The translations under genes were made by a program, and so were the position numbers. From NCBI GenBank assembly GCA_030830565.1, contig JAURMR010000018.1:1-34736 (forward strand): 34,736 nucleotides of DNA, written 5' to 3'. Source of the DNA: Acidimicrobiales bacterium. Its GTDB lineage: Bacteria > Actinomycetota > Acidimicrobiia > Acidimicrobiales > Acidimicrobilacustridaceae. The notes under the pieces were generated by a model that made no database searches, was not told the origin of the DNA, and was given only the letters and a program-made list of their open reading frames with translations. Positions 25,331 to 33,246 of the stretch are shown here, in pieces (position 1 is the stretch's first letter; each line of letters begins with the position of its first letter).

Positions 25331-26113
25331 ATGATTCTGAAAAACAAAGTCTCAATCATTTCGGGTATCGGTCCTGGACTCGGACAGGAACTTGCCTACG
25401 CCTTCGCACGCGAGGGATCCGACGTTGTTCTCGTCGCTCGCACCGAATCAAAGCTCCGCGAAGTCGCGGACGAGATTTCCCGGCAGTGGCCCGAGCGCAA
25501 AGCGCTCGTGTGCCCAACCGATATCGCCGATGCCGAACAAACCCAGCGCATGGTCGATGCAACAATCGCTGAGTTCGGTCGCATTGATTGCCTTGTGAAT
25601 AGCGCCTACGTGCCACCTCCATTCACAATGTTTGAAGATGCCAATTTCGACGAATGGCGAAAGTCCTTCGATGTCACGGTCTTCGGCACCCTGCAACTCA
25701 CCCAACAAGTTGTTCCGCACATGAAGGCAAACGGCGGCGGATCAATCGTGTTCGTGAACTCGATGATCCAGAAGAAGCCACTCGCAACCCAGTCTGGTTA
25801 CGCGACCTCAAAGGGTGCCCTCACCGTTGCCGCCCGCATGCTGGCGAAGGAACTTGGCGCACACCACATCCGGGTGAACTCGACATTCATGGGCTGGATG
25901 TGGGGACCTCCGGTCGAGAGTTACGTGAACTACGCGGTGAGCACTGGACAAGACCGCGATGCCGTCATTGCCGAAATCACCAAGGACATCCCCCTTGGCA
26001 TCATCCCCGATGACGCCGATTGCGCAAACGCCGTCGCCTTTCTCGCCTCCGACCTCGCCAGCGTGATTACCGGAGCCGAACTTGATGTCAACGGCGGCGA
26101 AATGATGCTTTGA
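25331..26113 (+). CDS. Short-chain dehydrogenase/reductase
   Basis: This 260-residue classical SDR has the cofactor motif SGIGPGLG at 11-18 and catalytic Ser144, Tyr157 and Lys161 (YATSK). The structural NNAG motif is replaced by NSAY at 90-93, which is unusual but seen in some actinobacterial SDR subfamilies. The C-terminus ends with the typical AELDVNGG. The substrate is unknown. GGGGGA is 5 bases before the ATG. It stands alone, 64 bases before a deazaflavin-type gene on the same strand, which has its own strong ribosome binding site. Confidence 0.9.
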   Translation: MILKNKVSIISGIGPGLGQELAYAFAREGSDVVLVARTESKLREVADEISRQWPERKALVCPTDIADAEQTQRMVDATIAEFGRIDCLVNSAYVPPPFTMFEDANFDEWRKSFDVTVFGTLQLTQQVVPHMKANGGGSIVFVNSMIQKKPLATQSGYATSKGALTVAARMLAKELGAHHIRVNSTFMGWMWGPPVESYVNYAVSTGQDRDAVIAEITKDIPLGIIPDDADCANAVAFLASDLASVITGAELDVNGGEMML

Positions 26114-26177
26114 CCGCGTCCCATTGACGCCAAATCTTCTGACACAATCTTTCGTACAACGATCGAGGAGGACCACG

Positions 26178-26660
26178 ATGCCCACCGAACAGCACGCCGA
26201 AATGCTTTGGGAAACGCCAAGCCACGAAGAAATCATCGGAATCACCAAGAGCCACGTCGAAGCCATGGAAACCATGAATATCGACGAGGTGTGGGTTCAA
26301 GCCGGAATGCACCACGTCATGCTTCGCACCATCGGCCGCAAGTCCGGTAACGAGCACAAGATCGCTCTTCCTTTTTGGCGGGATCCCGAAGGCGTGCGCG
26401 TCGTTGTTGCTTCCTATGCCGGACACGAAAAGCACCCTGCTTGGTTCCTCAACCTTCGTGATCGCGACGCAAATCCCGAGATCTACGTGAAAGTCCAAAA
26501 TGGCGAGTTCTGGTCAGTACCAGACATCCTCGATGAAGGACCTGAGCATGGTCGCATCTGGGAACTTCTGTGCGACGACCGCGCTTGGTACCGGGATTAT
26601 CAGAAGAAGTGCAATCGTACGATCCCACTGGTTCGACTTCCCGAAACTCGCTCCGTCTGA
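26178..26660 (+). CDS. Deazaflavin (F420)-dependent nitroreductase-family protein (DUF385/Ddn-like)
   Basis: This 160-residue split-beta-barrel protein contains the Ddn-type block LRTIGRKSG at about 50-58, followed by FW-x-DPEG, ASYAGHEKHPAWFLNL and a PEIYVKV strand. These are typical of actinobacterial proteins that bind reduced F420. Such enzymes reduce quinones or nitro compounds or act on lipophilic substrates. I chose ATG 26178, with GAGGAGG 7 bases upstream, over an in-frame start 54 bases earlier. It converges on a DsbA-like gene, and a 7-bp hairpin between them could terminate both. Confidence 0.9.
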   Translation: MPTEQHAEMLWETPSHEEIIGITKSHVEAMETMNIDEVWVQAGMHHVMLRTIGRKSGNEHKIALPFWRDPEGVRVVVASYAGHEKHPAWFLNLRDRDANPEIYVKVQNGEFWSVPDILDEGPEHGRIWELLCDDRAWYRDYQKKCNRTIPLVRLPETRSV

Positions 26661-26679
26661 TTGTCACTCTATGCAGCCT

Positions 26680-26701
26680 CGACTGACGAAAAGTTCAGTC
26701 G
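26680..26701. terminator. Bidirectional hairpin between convergent genes
   Basis: CGACTGA at 26680-26686 pairs with TCAGTCG at 26695-26701 around an 8-base loop. It lies 19 bases after the rightward stop at 26660 and includes the leftward TGA stop at 26695-26697. Confidence 0.5.
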
Positions 26702-27408
26702 CAACCTTCAGGACCGCAAACCTCGCCCTCGACAATAATTTCGAGGGCGGGTTCGCGTTCAGACCACACTCGGTTGAGGACTTGAAGAAGGACTTCCGGT
26801 GGCTGTGCACCCGCAACTGCAAGTCGACGATCAAAAACAAAGAACGGAACACCGGTCACCTGCATTGACGCTGCAGTTGCTTCGTCAATACGAACTTCTT
26901 CGGCAAATGCATCCGTCGTCAATACCGCCGCGACTTCCCCTGCGTCGAGCCCCGCATCAATCGCAAGCCGCTCCACAACCTCAGGTAGCCCGATCGCCTC
27001 TCCTTCAGACAGGTACCCGCGGAGAAAACGTTCCTTGACCTGCTCCTGAACTCCTCGAGCTGCACCGAGGTGAATCACTCGGTGCGCATCAAACGTATTG
27101 CCGGGCTGCACGCGATCGAAGCGAAATTCAACACCGCACTCAGCGCCCGTTGCAGTCATGCGGTCGATCATCGCTTGTGCCTCTTCAGGCGAAGTCCCGT
27201 ACTTCTTCGCCAACATCCCGACGTAATTACCTTGTCGAGCAGCAGGAGCCGTCGGATCGAGTTCATAGCTATGCCAGATGACTTCCACGCTCTCACCATG
27301 CGCGAACTCGGAGATCGCAGCGTCAAGATTGGCTTTGCCGATGGCGCACCATGGGCAAACCACATCGGACCAAATGTCCACTCGAAGGGTTTCGGTAGCT
27401 GAGCTCAT
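26695..27408 (-). CDS. DsbA-family oxidoreductase, FrnE-like
   Basis: This 237-residue thioredoxin-fold protein has the active site CPWC at 18-21, right after the first strand, and the DsbA-type alpha insertion. It has no signal peptide, so it is the cytoplasmic FrnE-like type (2-hydroxychromene-2-carboxylate isomerase/DsbA-like family). FrnE proteins are linked to disulfide exchange and polyketide or stress functions. The cis-Pro loop appears as VTGVPFFVF near 185. The C-terminal CGPEGCD adds two more cysteines that might take part in redox chemistry. GGAGAG lies 4 bases before the ATG. Confidence 0.9.
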   Translation of the reverse strand: MSSATETLRVDIWSDVVCPWCAIGKANLDAAISEFAHGESVEVIWHSYELDPTAPAARQGNYVGMLAKKYGTSPEEAQAMIDRMTATGAECGVEFRFDRVQPGNTFDAHRVIHLGAARGVQEQVKERFLRGYLSEGEAIGLPEVVERLAIDAGLDAGEVAAVLTTDAFAEEVRIDEATAASMQVTGVPFFVFDRRLAVAGAQPPEVLLQVLNRVWSEREPALEIIVEGEVCGPEGCD

Positions 27409-27450
27409 GATCTCTCCAATTGCTAAACACGCAGAGCGTATCGGCCAGTC

Positions 27451-28770
27451 TCACCAACTGATGAGGGCAACCGTTATGCCAATCGACAGCACAAACAACG
27501 CAAAGGCCGGAACAATCCCTAGCGTCAATCGCACGCCAAACGAGCGTCCGCCAGTTGAAAATCCCAGCACGACTTTTGTCAACGTATTGGCCGCCATTGC
27601 CGCAGCAATCGCCACTAACGCAGTGGCGAGATTGACCGCTCCAGCGCGAAAGAATTCCGCACTTGCGAGTGCACCCGCATGAGCGTCAGCCAAACCTGCC
27701 GCCCCTGCCGACAAGTAGACGCCGCTGCTCCCGAAGACTGCCGACGCCCATCGTCCCAAGAGCAGAGCACCAGTAAGCACCGCAGCAAGCACAAGGGCAG
27801 ACCGCAGCGCGAATGGTCGAGAAAGTGGAGTACTCAAGTCAGCGGTGTCCCCTGCTCCGTCTCGCAGTGGTACGTCGACTCGACTCACACCAACTTCCTT
27901 GCGATCACCCGGTCGATGTGCACCTGAGTCGCGATGACGTTGTCGATCAACCAGCGCCAGCCCGATGAGCACCCCGACTCCAACCAACGAAGCGGGCCAT
28001 AAATGCAGAGCGATCTCGGGAGACGCGATCACCATGATCGCTTCAAGTTGGATGAACGTTGCAACGCTTGCGAGAAGCCCTCCAGCAACTGCCTCACCAA
28101 CCTCGCCACTACGCGCCCGACGGCCCATTGCTGCAGTCGTTGCGCTTGCAGACACAAACCCGCCAGCCAAACCGGTCACCAGAGTTCCTCGGCCAGGTCC
28201 GAGAACTCGTACCGCGATGTAGCCCACCCACGAAATACCAGTGAACGCAACCACGAGAAGCCAGATTTCGTGGGGATTAATCGCCCCATACGGGCCGAGC
28301 TCTCGATCAGGAAGTAGCGGGAAAACTACGAACGCAACGACTGCGAACTTAAGTGCATCATCGAATTCAATGTCGCTCACGACACTGCGAGCGAATCCGT
28401 GGATTCGCTTTTTCGAAGTAAGGAGCACCGTCACGATGATTCCGAGGCTGACGGCGACAACTGGCTCCTGCTGTGTGAGCGCACCCAGCAGAAAGGTGGC
28501 AAAGAGTGCAATCTCGGTCGTCGTACCAGGATCGGTGAAACTGGTACGACGATATCCAGCGATTAAGAACACTGTTACCGCAACAAGTCCGGCGACAACG
28601 ACCCAAACATCGACGCGCGCTGACAATGATCCGACAAGGGCGACGATCGCGAATGTCCGAGAGCCGCCGATCTTCTTGATTTCGGGGGGATGACTTCGTT
28701 CGCGTTCGAATCCGATGAGTAATCCAATAGAAAGCGCGTAGATAAACGGGAGAAGATCATCAACGGACAT
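27451..28770 (-). CDS. MgtC/SapB and DUF4010-type membrane protein
   Basis: This 439-residue polytopic membrane protein has an N-terminal MgtC-like part (GLLIGFERERS at about 15-25, then helices) and a C-terminal DUF4010-like region with GLAGGFVSASATTAAM in the middle. About 11-13 hydrophobic segments are visible, plus a polar cytoplasmic loop at about 300-340 rich in Arg and Asp. The function of the fused family is unknown; MgtC proteins help survival at low Mg and regulate ATPases. I chose ATG 28770 with GGGAG about 10 bases upstream; ATG 28779, three codons earlier, is also possible. It ends 42 bases before the DsbA-like start. Confidence 0.85.
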   Translation of the reverse strand: MSVDDLLPFIYALSIGLLIGFERERSHPPEIKKIGGSRTFAIVALVGSLSARVDVWVVVAGLVAVTVFLIAGYRRTSFTDPGTTTEIALFATFLLGALTQQEPVVAVSLGIIVTVLLTSKKRIHGFARSVVSDIEFDDALKFAVVAFVVFPLLPDRELGPYGAINPHEIWLLVVAFTGISWVGYIAVRVLGPGRGTLVTGLAGGFVSASATTAAMGRRARSGEVGEAVAGGLLASVATFIQLEAIMVIASPEIALHLWPASLVGVGVLIGLALVDRQRHRDSGAHRPGDRKEVGVSRVDVPLRDGAGDTADLSTPLSRPFALRSALVLAAVLTGALLLGRWASAVFGSSGVYLSAGAAGLADAHAGALASAEFFRAGAVNLATALVAIAAAMAANTLTKVVLGFSTGGRSFGVRLTLGIVPAFALFVLSIGITVALISW

Positions 28771-28855
28771 CGCACCCATACTCCCATGACACTCACTGAA
28801 GTACGGCGAGAAGCGGCCGTGAGAGTAGGTTTGCAACCGAAATTGGGGGTGCACT

Positions 28856-30058
28856 ATGGATGACGGCGCCGCGCTGACAGAAACAACCGAACCTGCACAC
28901 CCTCTCACTCGGGCGATGGTGTTGCTGTTTCTCCTCACCGCACTCATGTCCCTTGGCTACGGAAGTGTCTTCACGCTTCTCGCCGATATCCGGGACAAGT
29001 ACGGATTTACTGATGGCCAGGTTGGAATCATTGCGTTTGCTGGCCTGTTCACTGGCGTTCTTAGCCAACTTTTTCTCGCTCGCTTTTCCGATCGTGGCTA
29101 TGCGGTTCTCATGATGCGCGTCGGTATCGCTATCGCTGCATTCGGCATGCTCTGGATGACGTTTGCGACACCACTTTGGCAATGGATTGCTGCCCGACTC
29201 CTGCTCGGTCTCGGTTCCGGAATGGTTGGTCCGGCGATTCGTCGAGTCATCATCGCTCGTGACCCACAGCGTGTTGGAGCAAACCTCGGTCGACAAACCG
29301 CGTTCGATGTTGCTGGATTCGTTCTCGGACCAGCGCTTGCCGCTGCACTCGCTCAAGTCTTTGGACTGCGCGCACCCTTCATTGTTCTCACCGCCGCATA
29401 CGTTGCCGCAATCTTTTTGGTGGGAAGAGTCACGACATCTGCTGATGCCGCCGCCTCCGAAACTCCGAAGGAGAAGCACCCATCACTCCTTCGACTTCCT
29501 GCTATGCAGTCGGCACTTTTTGCAGCAATTGCGTTCTACCTCACGATCGGAATGTTTGAAGCGCTGTGGTCGATCCTGCTCCGCGACCAAGGCGCGGCCA
29601 CGTGGCTCATCGGAGTCACATTGAGCCTGTTCACGATCCCCATGATTGTGTTTGCACCGAAGGGTGGGGCGCTCGCTCAACGAATCGGACCAATCCGTGT
29701 CGTGACCGTGAGCATCACTGTGGCTGCGATTGCGACGTGCCTCTACGGCTTCCTGCCACTCTGGTTCCTGATTGTCATTTCAGGCGTTCACGCAGTCGCA
29801 GATGCGTACACCATGCCAGCGAACCAAGTGGCAGTCGCGGTTTCCAGTCCACCTGATCAAATAGCAGCAGGTCAGGGACTTCTCGGGGCAACGGGACTTG
29901 CGATTGCTGCCGCAGCTGCACTCATCGGGTCAGCCATCTACGACTCGTACGGTCGGGGAGCAATTTTCGCGGGCACCGCATTTCTCATGATGCTTTGCCT
30001 TGGCATCGCTCGTTGGCGCTGGAACGCACAACCCGCGTTACACGGCATCACCGGTTAG
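28856..30058 (+). CDS. MFS transporter
   Basis: This 400-residue major facilitator has twelve hydrophobic segments in two halves of six, separated by a polar loop at about 190-210. The loop between helices 2 and 3 carries ARFSDRGY, the MFS motif A equivalent, and helix 4 begins ARLLLGLGSG. It resembles drug/metabolite efflux types, but the substrate cannot be read. GGGGGTG lies 5 bases before the ATG. The stop TAG at 30056-30058 forms the first half of a possible -10 element for the next gene. Confidence 0.9.
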   Translation: MDDGAALTETTEPAHPLTRAMVLLFLLTALMSLGYGSVFTLLADIRDKYGFTDGQVGIIAFAGLFTGVLSQLFLARFSDRGYAVLMMRVGIAIAAFGMLWMTFATPLWQWIAARLLLGLGSGMVGPAIRRVIIARDPQRVGANLGRQTAFDVAGFVLGPALAAALAQVFGLRAPFIVLTAAYVAAIFLVGRVTTSADAAASETPKEKHPSLLRLPAMQSALFAAIAFYLTIGMFEALWSILLRDQGAATWLIGVTLSLFTIPMIVFAPKGGALAQRIGPIRVVTVSITVAAIATCLYGFLPLWFLIVISGVHAVADAYTMPANQVAVAVSSPPDQIAAGQGLLGATGLAIAAAAALIGSAIYDSYGRGAIFAGTAFLMMLCLGIARWRWNAQPALHGITG

Positions 30059-30068
30059 CGTCACCCCG

Positions 30069-30728
30069 ATGGGTGAACTGCTCTCAAAAATCATTCCCCT
30101 TTCTATCGGCGCCGCATTCAGCCCCACAGTTCTCGCCCTTGAACTGCTAATCCTTTCGGGGAAACGTTCGAAAGCGCGCTCTACTGCGTTCTTGGTTGGC
30201 GTGCTGTTGGTATTTGTGATTTTGACGGCACTTGGTCTTGCGATTTCGCACACCACATCGGCGTCACCGGTTCAAGAAACCATCACGAAGACGGTTGATG
30301 TCCTGGCCGGGGTCCTTCTTTTGCTCCTTGCTCTCGCAACGGTGCTTCGATCCTTGGTTCATGATTCGGTGGCTCCAGTCGATGGAGAAGCAAAAGACTC
30401 GACCAATCCCGGGCTCCTCTCGGCATTCCTCCTTGGACTTGCCATCATGGTCTCGAATTTCTCAACGATTCTTTTGTACGTGCCCGCCATGCGCTCAATT
30501 AGCGCTTCGACGGTGTCGGCTGGGGGGAAAACCGTCGCAGTCGTCATCGCATTTTTCATTTCCGCGGCGCCGATTTTGCTCATCTATGGATTCGCTCTTG
30601 CATTCCCGAAGATCGCAACTCCGTCGCTCAACAAACTTCGTACGTGGATCAATCGCCACCAGAAGGCGATCGGCATCTCGGTCGAAGTCATATTTGGCGT
30701 GTATTTGCTCTACAAGGCCTTCAAATAA
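30069..30728 (+). CDS. Sap (GAP-like) family membrane protein
   Basis: This 219-residue protein with six hydrophobic segments begins with a Met-Gly-Glu-Leu-Leu helix and the motif IGAAFSPTVLALELLIL. That is typical of the Sap/GAP family linked to mycobacterial glycolipid and sulfolipid export. The central loop is acidic (about 116-136). Its role here is unknown; export of a lipid or small solute is inference. I chose ATG 30069: TAGCGT at 30056-30061 lies 7 bases upstream and there is no ribosome binding site, so a leaderless transcript is possible. It is convergent with the TauD gene 12 bases away. Confidence 0.8.
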   Translation: MGELLSKIIPLSIGAAFSPTVLALELLILSGKRSKARSTAFLVGVLLVFVILTALGLAISHTTSASPVQETITKTVDVLAGVLLLLLALATVLRSLVHDSVAPVDGEAKDSTNPGLLSAFLLGLAIMVSNFSTILLYVPAMRSISASTVSAGGKTVAVVIAFFISAAPILLIYGFALAFPKIATPSLNKLRTWINRHQKAIGISVEVIFGVYLLYKAFK

Positions 30729-30740
30729 CGTTCTTGCGAG

Positions 30741-31673
30741 TTACTCGTCGGCGACGAGCGCGTACGACCTATTGCCGGCACTATCGACGGGGATATCCCC
30801 CGCCAATGTGATTCGTTCGTGACATCGGTGCATGCCCTTAGGGATATCGGTTGGAACGATGTGTGCGGTGGCCCGGTTGTCCCAGAACGCAATGCTTCCC
30901 GGTTCCCATCGGAACCGCACGGTGAATTCCTGACGCTGAAGGTGTTCATAGAGCATCGCCAGAATGTGGTTGCTCTCTCGCCGAGACAGTTCGACGATGT
31001 AGTCCGTGAAGTTGGGTTCCACGAAGAGAACTTTCTCACCCGTTTCTGGGTGGACTCGGACAACGGGGTGAACAGCGCGGAGCGGACGCGACATAAACGC
31101 TTTTGCAACCTCGCCGGGAAGTTCCCCTCGGTCAATCGGGAGCGCGTTGTGGTTCACCGCATGCAATCCGTCAATAAAACTTTGAATTTCGGGAGAAAGA
31201 AAGTTGTACGCCATCGCAAGATTCGACCATTGGGTGTCACCCCCGTACGGCGGCACAACAACAGCGCGAAGAATCGAAGCCATCGGCGGCGCCTCAATGA
31301 ACTTCACGTCGGTGTGCCAGCGACTCTCGATTCTCGTTCCACCCGAGCCCTTCTTTTCCTTGACGTTCGCCGTCCCTTGTTGATTATCAAGCAACAAGAT
31401 TTCGGGATAGTCAGGAAACGCCGGCGGAAACGTGGGATGCCCTGGAAGGGGCTCACCAAAGGCCCGAGCAAGTGCAAGATGCTGATCGCGATCAATGAAT
31501 TGGTCTCGAAAGAACACCACCTTCCACTGAAGAAGGGTCGCGCGGATTTCCGCAACCACTGCTGGCTCAAGGGGTTTCGTGAGATCGACACCAAAAATCT
31601 CGGCGCCGGTGTACCCCGTCATTGGTCGAATATCGAGTCCGAGTTCGGTCGCCTGCGATACGTGTTGTTCCAT
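30741..31673 (-). CDS. TauD/TfdA-family Fe(II)/2-oxoglutarate dioxygenase
   Basis: This 310-residue TauD-type dioxygenase has iron ligands His120 and Asp122 (WHTD) and distal His271 in WDNRATAH, with Arg287 in HRCHER binding 2-oxoglutarate. Family members hydroxylate taurine, alkyl sulfates, 2,4-D or fatty-acyl compounds. The substrate here is not clear. I chose ATG 31673, where AAGGGGGA lies 4 bases upstream; the longer in-frame reading starts in the divergent intergenic region. A perfect 6-bp palindrome hairpin (30744-30758) lies at the 3' end and could serve as terminator for the convergent Sap-family gene. Confidence 0.9.
   Translation of the reverse strand: MEQHVSQATELGLDIRPMTGYTGAEIFGVDLTKPLEPAVVAEIRATLLQWKVVFFRDQFIDRDQHLALARAFGEPLPGHPTFPPAFPDYPEILLLDNQQGTANVKEKKGSGGTRIESRWHTDVKFIEAPPMASILRAVVVPPYGGDTQWSNLAMAYNFLSPEIQSFIDGLHAVNHNALPIDRGELPGEVAKAFMSRPLRAVHPVVRVHPETGEKVLFVEPNFTDYIVELSRRESNHILAMLYEHLQRQEFTVRFRWEPGSIAFWDNRATAHIVPTDIPKGMHRCHERITLAGDIPVDSAGNRSYALVADE
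30744..30758. terminator. Small hairpin between convergent Sap-family and TauD genes
   Basis: CTCGTC at 30744-30749 pairs with GACGAG at 30753-30758 around a 3-base loop. It sits within the last codons of the leftward TauD gene, 16 bases after the rightward stop. Stem length is modest and no T run is present. Confidence 0.35.
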
Positions 31674-31803
31674 CAGTCCCCCTTGATTTCCCCGGTCCAC
31701 ACTAGAGCCACCGATCCGAGGTGTTGGGCGCAACAGATGTCACTCCGAATCGCAATTTCGGTGCTCTACTTAGAACTACTGATTTCCACGTTCCGGAGAA
31801 ACG
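31674..31803. promoter_or_regulatory. Divergent intergenic region TauD / lipoprotein
   Basis: These 130 bases contain no gene. TAGTGT (complement of 31699-31704) may be the -10 of the leftward TauD gene, leaving a short leader with an AAGGGGGA ribosome binding site. A rightward promoter must lie before the GGAGAA site at 31795-31800; I could not pick one -10 with confidence. Confidence 0.35.
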
Positions 31804-32433
31804 ATGAACTCTCAGCGCAGACTGGCCACCATTGGCGGATCGATAGCGATTGTTGTTGCCGCTAGCACCGCTCTGACGAGCTGCGGCAACCCATCGTCGA
31901 ACTCTTCCGAGAGCACCACAACCGTCGAACTAGCAGCCACAACAACGCAGGCCCCTACGACGACAACAACGGTCGACCCGGGCACACTCCCTCAGACAGA
32001 CGAGAAGCCCACTGGGACTGGGGCCGAGTTCGACTCTCGAATGACGACGCTTGCAAACGCGATCATCAACAACAGTCCTGACACAGCGATCTCAACATTC
32101 TTTCCCGTTACTGCCTACAAGCAGACGAAGAAGAACACCGATCCAGCAGGCGATTGGAACAACCGTCTCATTAAGAGTTTCCGAGAAGATGTCGCCACTG
32201 CGAATAAAGCGTTGGGCCCAAACGCGAAGTCCGCCGTCTTCACTGGCGTGACTGTTCCCAACACTGCGGTATGGGTGAAGCCTGGGGAGGAGTACAACGT
32301 CGGGCCGTATTGGCGAGTCTTCAAGACTCAAATGAATTTCACAGTTGATGGAAAGACTGTCCAAATTCCAATCGAGTCGATGATCTCGTGGCGCGGTCAG
32401 TGGTACGTCGTGCACCTCGGAAAGATCCGCTAA
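31804..32433 (+). CDS. Secreted lipoprotein of unknown function
   Basis: This 209-residue protein has a classic lipoprotein signal: a positively charged start, a hydrophobic stretch at about 8-24, and lipobox LTSC with Cys27 as the lipidated residue. A Ser/Thr-rich linker, low in complexity, spans about 30-57. The rest is a small alpha/beta domain (about 75-209) with WRVFKTQMNF and SMISWRGQWYVVHLG near the C-terminus, like NTF2-type or SnoaL-like folds, though I do not recognise a family. It should be anchored outside the membrane. GGAGAA lies 4 bases before the ATG. Confidence 0.85.
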   Translation: MNSQRRLATIGGSIAIVVAASTALTSCGNPSSNSSESTTTVELAATTTQAPTTTTTVDPGTLPQTDEKPTGTGAEFDSRMTTLANAIINNSPDTAISTFFPVTAYKQTKKNTDPAGDWNNRLIKSFREDVATANKALGPNAKSAVFTGVTVPNTAVWVKPGEEYNVGPYWRVFKTQMNFTVDGKTVQIPIESMISWRGQWYVVHLGKIR

Positions 32434-32454
32434 ACCCCAAGGGCATTCGTCAAT

Positions 32455-33246
32455 TCAGCCAGTGGTTTTTTTACGGTACGTCTCCATGTACTCACGCACG
32501 TCGGGCGCGTAATTCAAAAGATTCTGATTGCGGGCCTCAAGGGCAATCGCACTCGTGAGGCTCGATGCCTCGGCGTTATGCCAAAGCACTTCTTTGGTCG
32601 TGCGAAGACCGCTTGCGGTGTAGGAGGCCATTCCGCGGGCATAGTCATACGCGAGCCTTTCGAGATCTTCGTCAGCTACAACGCGAGAAACCAGACCCAT
32701 TCGCAGGGCTTCCGCAGCGTCGATGTCGCGACCGGTGAGGATCAGGTCGAAAGCGTTGGCATTTCCTATGAGCCGTGGAAGCAAATACGTGATTCCGATA
32801 TCAGTACCTGAAAGACCTGTGCGAATAAATGCTGAACAGAATTTCGCAGATGCAGACGCCACTCGGATGTCAGCAGCACAGGCCAACGCCAGCCCGCCAC
32901 CAAATGCCGGTCCATTCACCGCGGCGATGATCACCTGAGGAAGATCACGCATACGTACCGTGAGGTTCGACATGAATGTTTGCGCATCGACTCCCGCCGG
33001 CATATGCGGGTGTTCTCCCTGCTTCGGAGGCGTTCCGAAATCCTTCAAATCAAGGCCAGCGCAAAATGCTCGGCCCGCACCAGTGAAAATCACGACTTTG
33101 CAGTCAACATCCGCTGCGATTGCATCGAACGTGTCGTGAAGTTCTGTTACAAGCTCAAACGAAATGGCGTTGAGTCGATCGGGACGGTTGAGCCGCACCA
33201 CGGTGATGTGCGGTTCCGGCGTTGTCACTTCGACAAGAGCACTCAC
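32455..33246 (-). CDS. Crotonase-fold protein lacking the catalytic glutamates of enoyl-CoA hydratase
   Basis: This crotonase-superfamily protein has 263 residues from GTG 33246, which overlaps the acyl-CoA dehydrogenase stop (GTGA); a GTG 18 bases earlier is possible. The oxyanion-hole segments FCAGLDL (61-67) and GPAFGGG (112-118) are intact, so it should bind acyl-CoA. The two Glu residues of enoyl-CoA hydratase are replaced by Ala120 and Phe140. Asp149, in GTDIG, lines up with an Asp used by dienoyl-CoA isomerases. It could be an isomerase, hydrolase or non-catalytic acyl-CoA binder like mycobacterial EchA6. Co-translation with the dehydrogenase is likely. Confidence 0.87.
   Translation of the reverse strand: MSALVEVTTPEPHITVVRLNRPDRLNAISFELVTELHDTFDAIAADVDCKVVIFTGAGRAFCAGLDLKDFGTPPKQGEHPHMPAGVDAQTFMSNLTVRMRDLPQVIIAAVNGPAFGGGLALACAADIRVASASAKFCSAFIRTGLSGTDIGITYLLPRLIGNANAFDLILTGRDIDAAEALRMGLVSRVVADEDLERLAYDYARGMASYTASGLRTTKEVLWHNAEASSLTSAIALEARNQNLLNYAPDVREYMETYRKKTTG

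Noticed and set aside
28793-29479. 228-codon minus-strand frame under the MFS gene
   Set aside because: It is antisense to a clear twelve-helix transporter; its polar Ser/Glu/His-rich sequence is the typical complement of hydrophobic codons.
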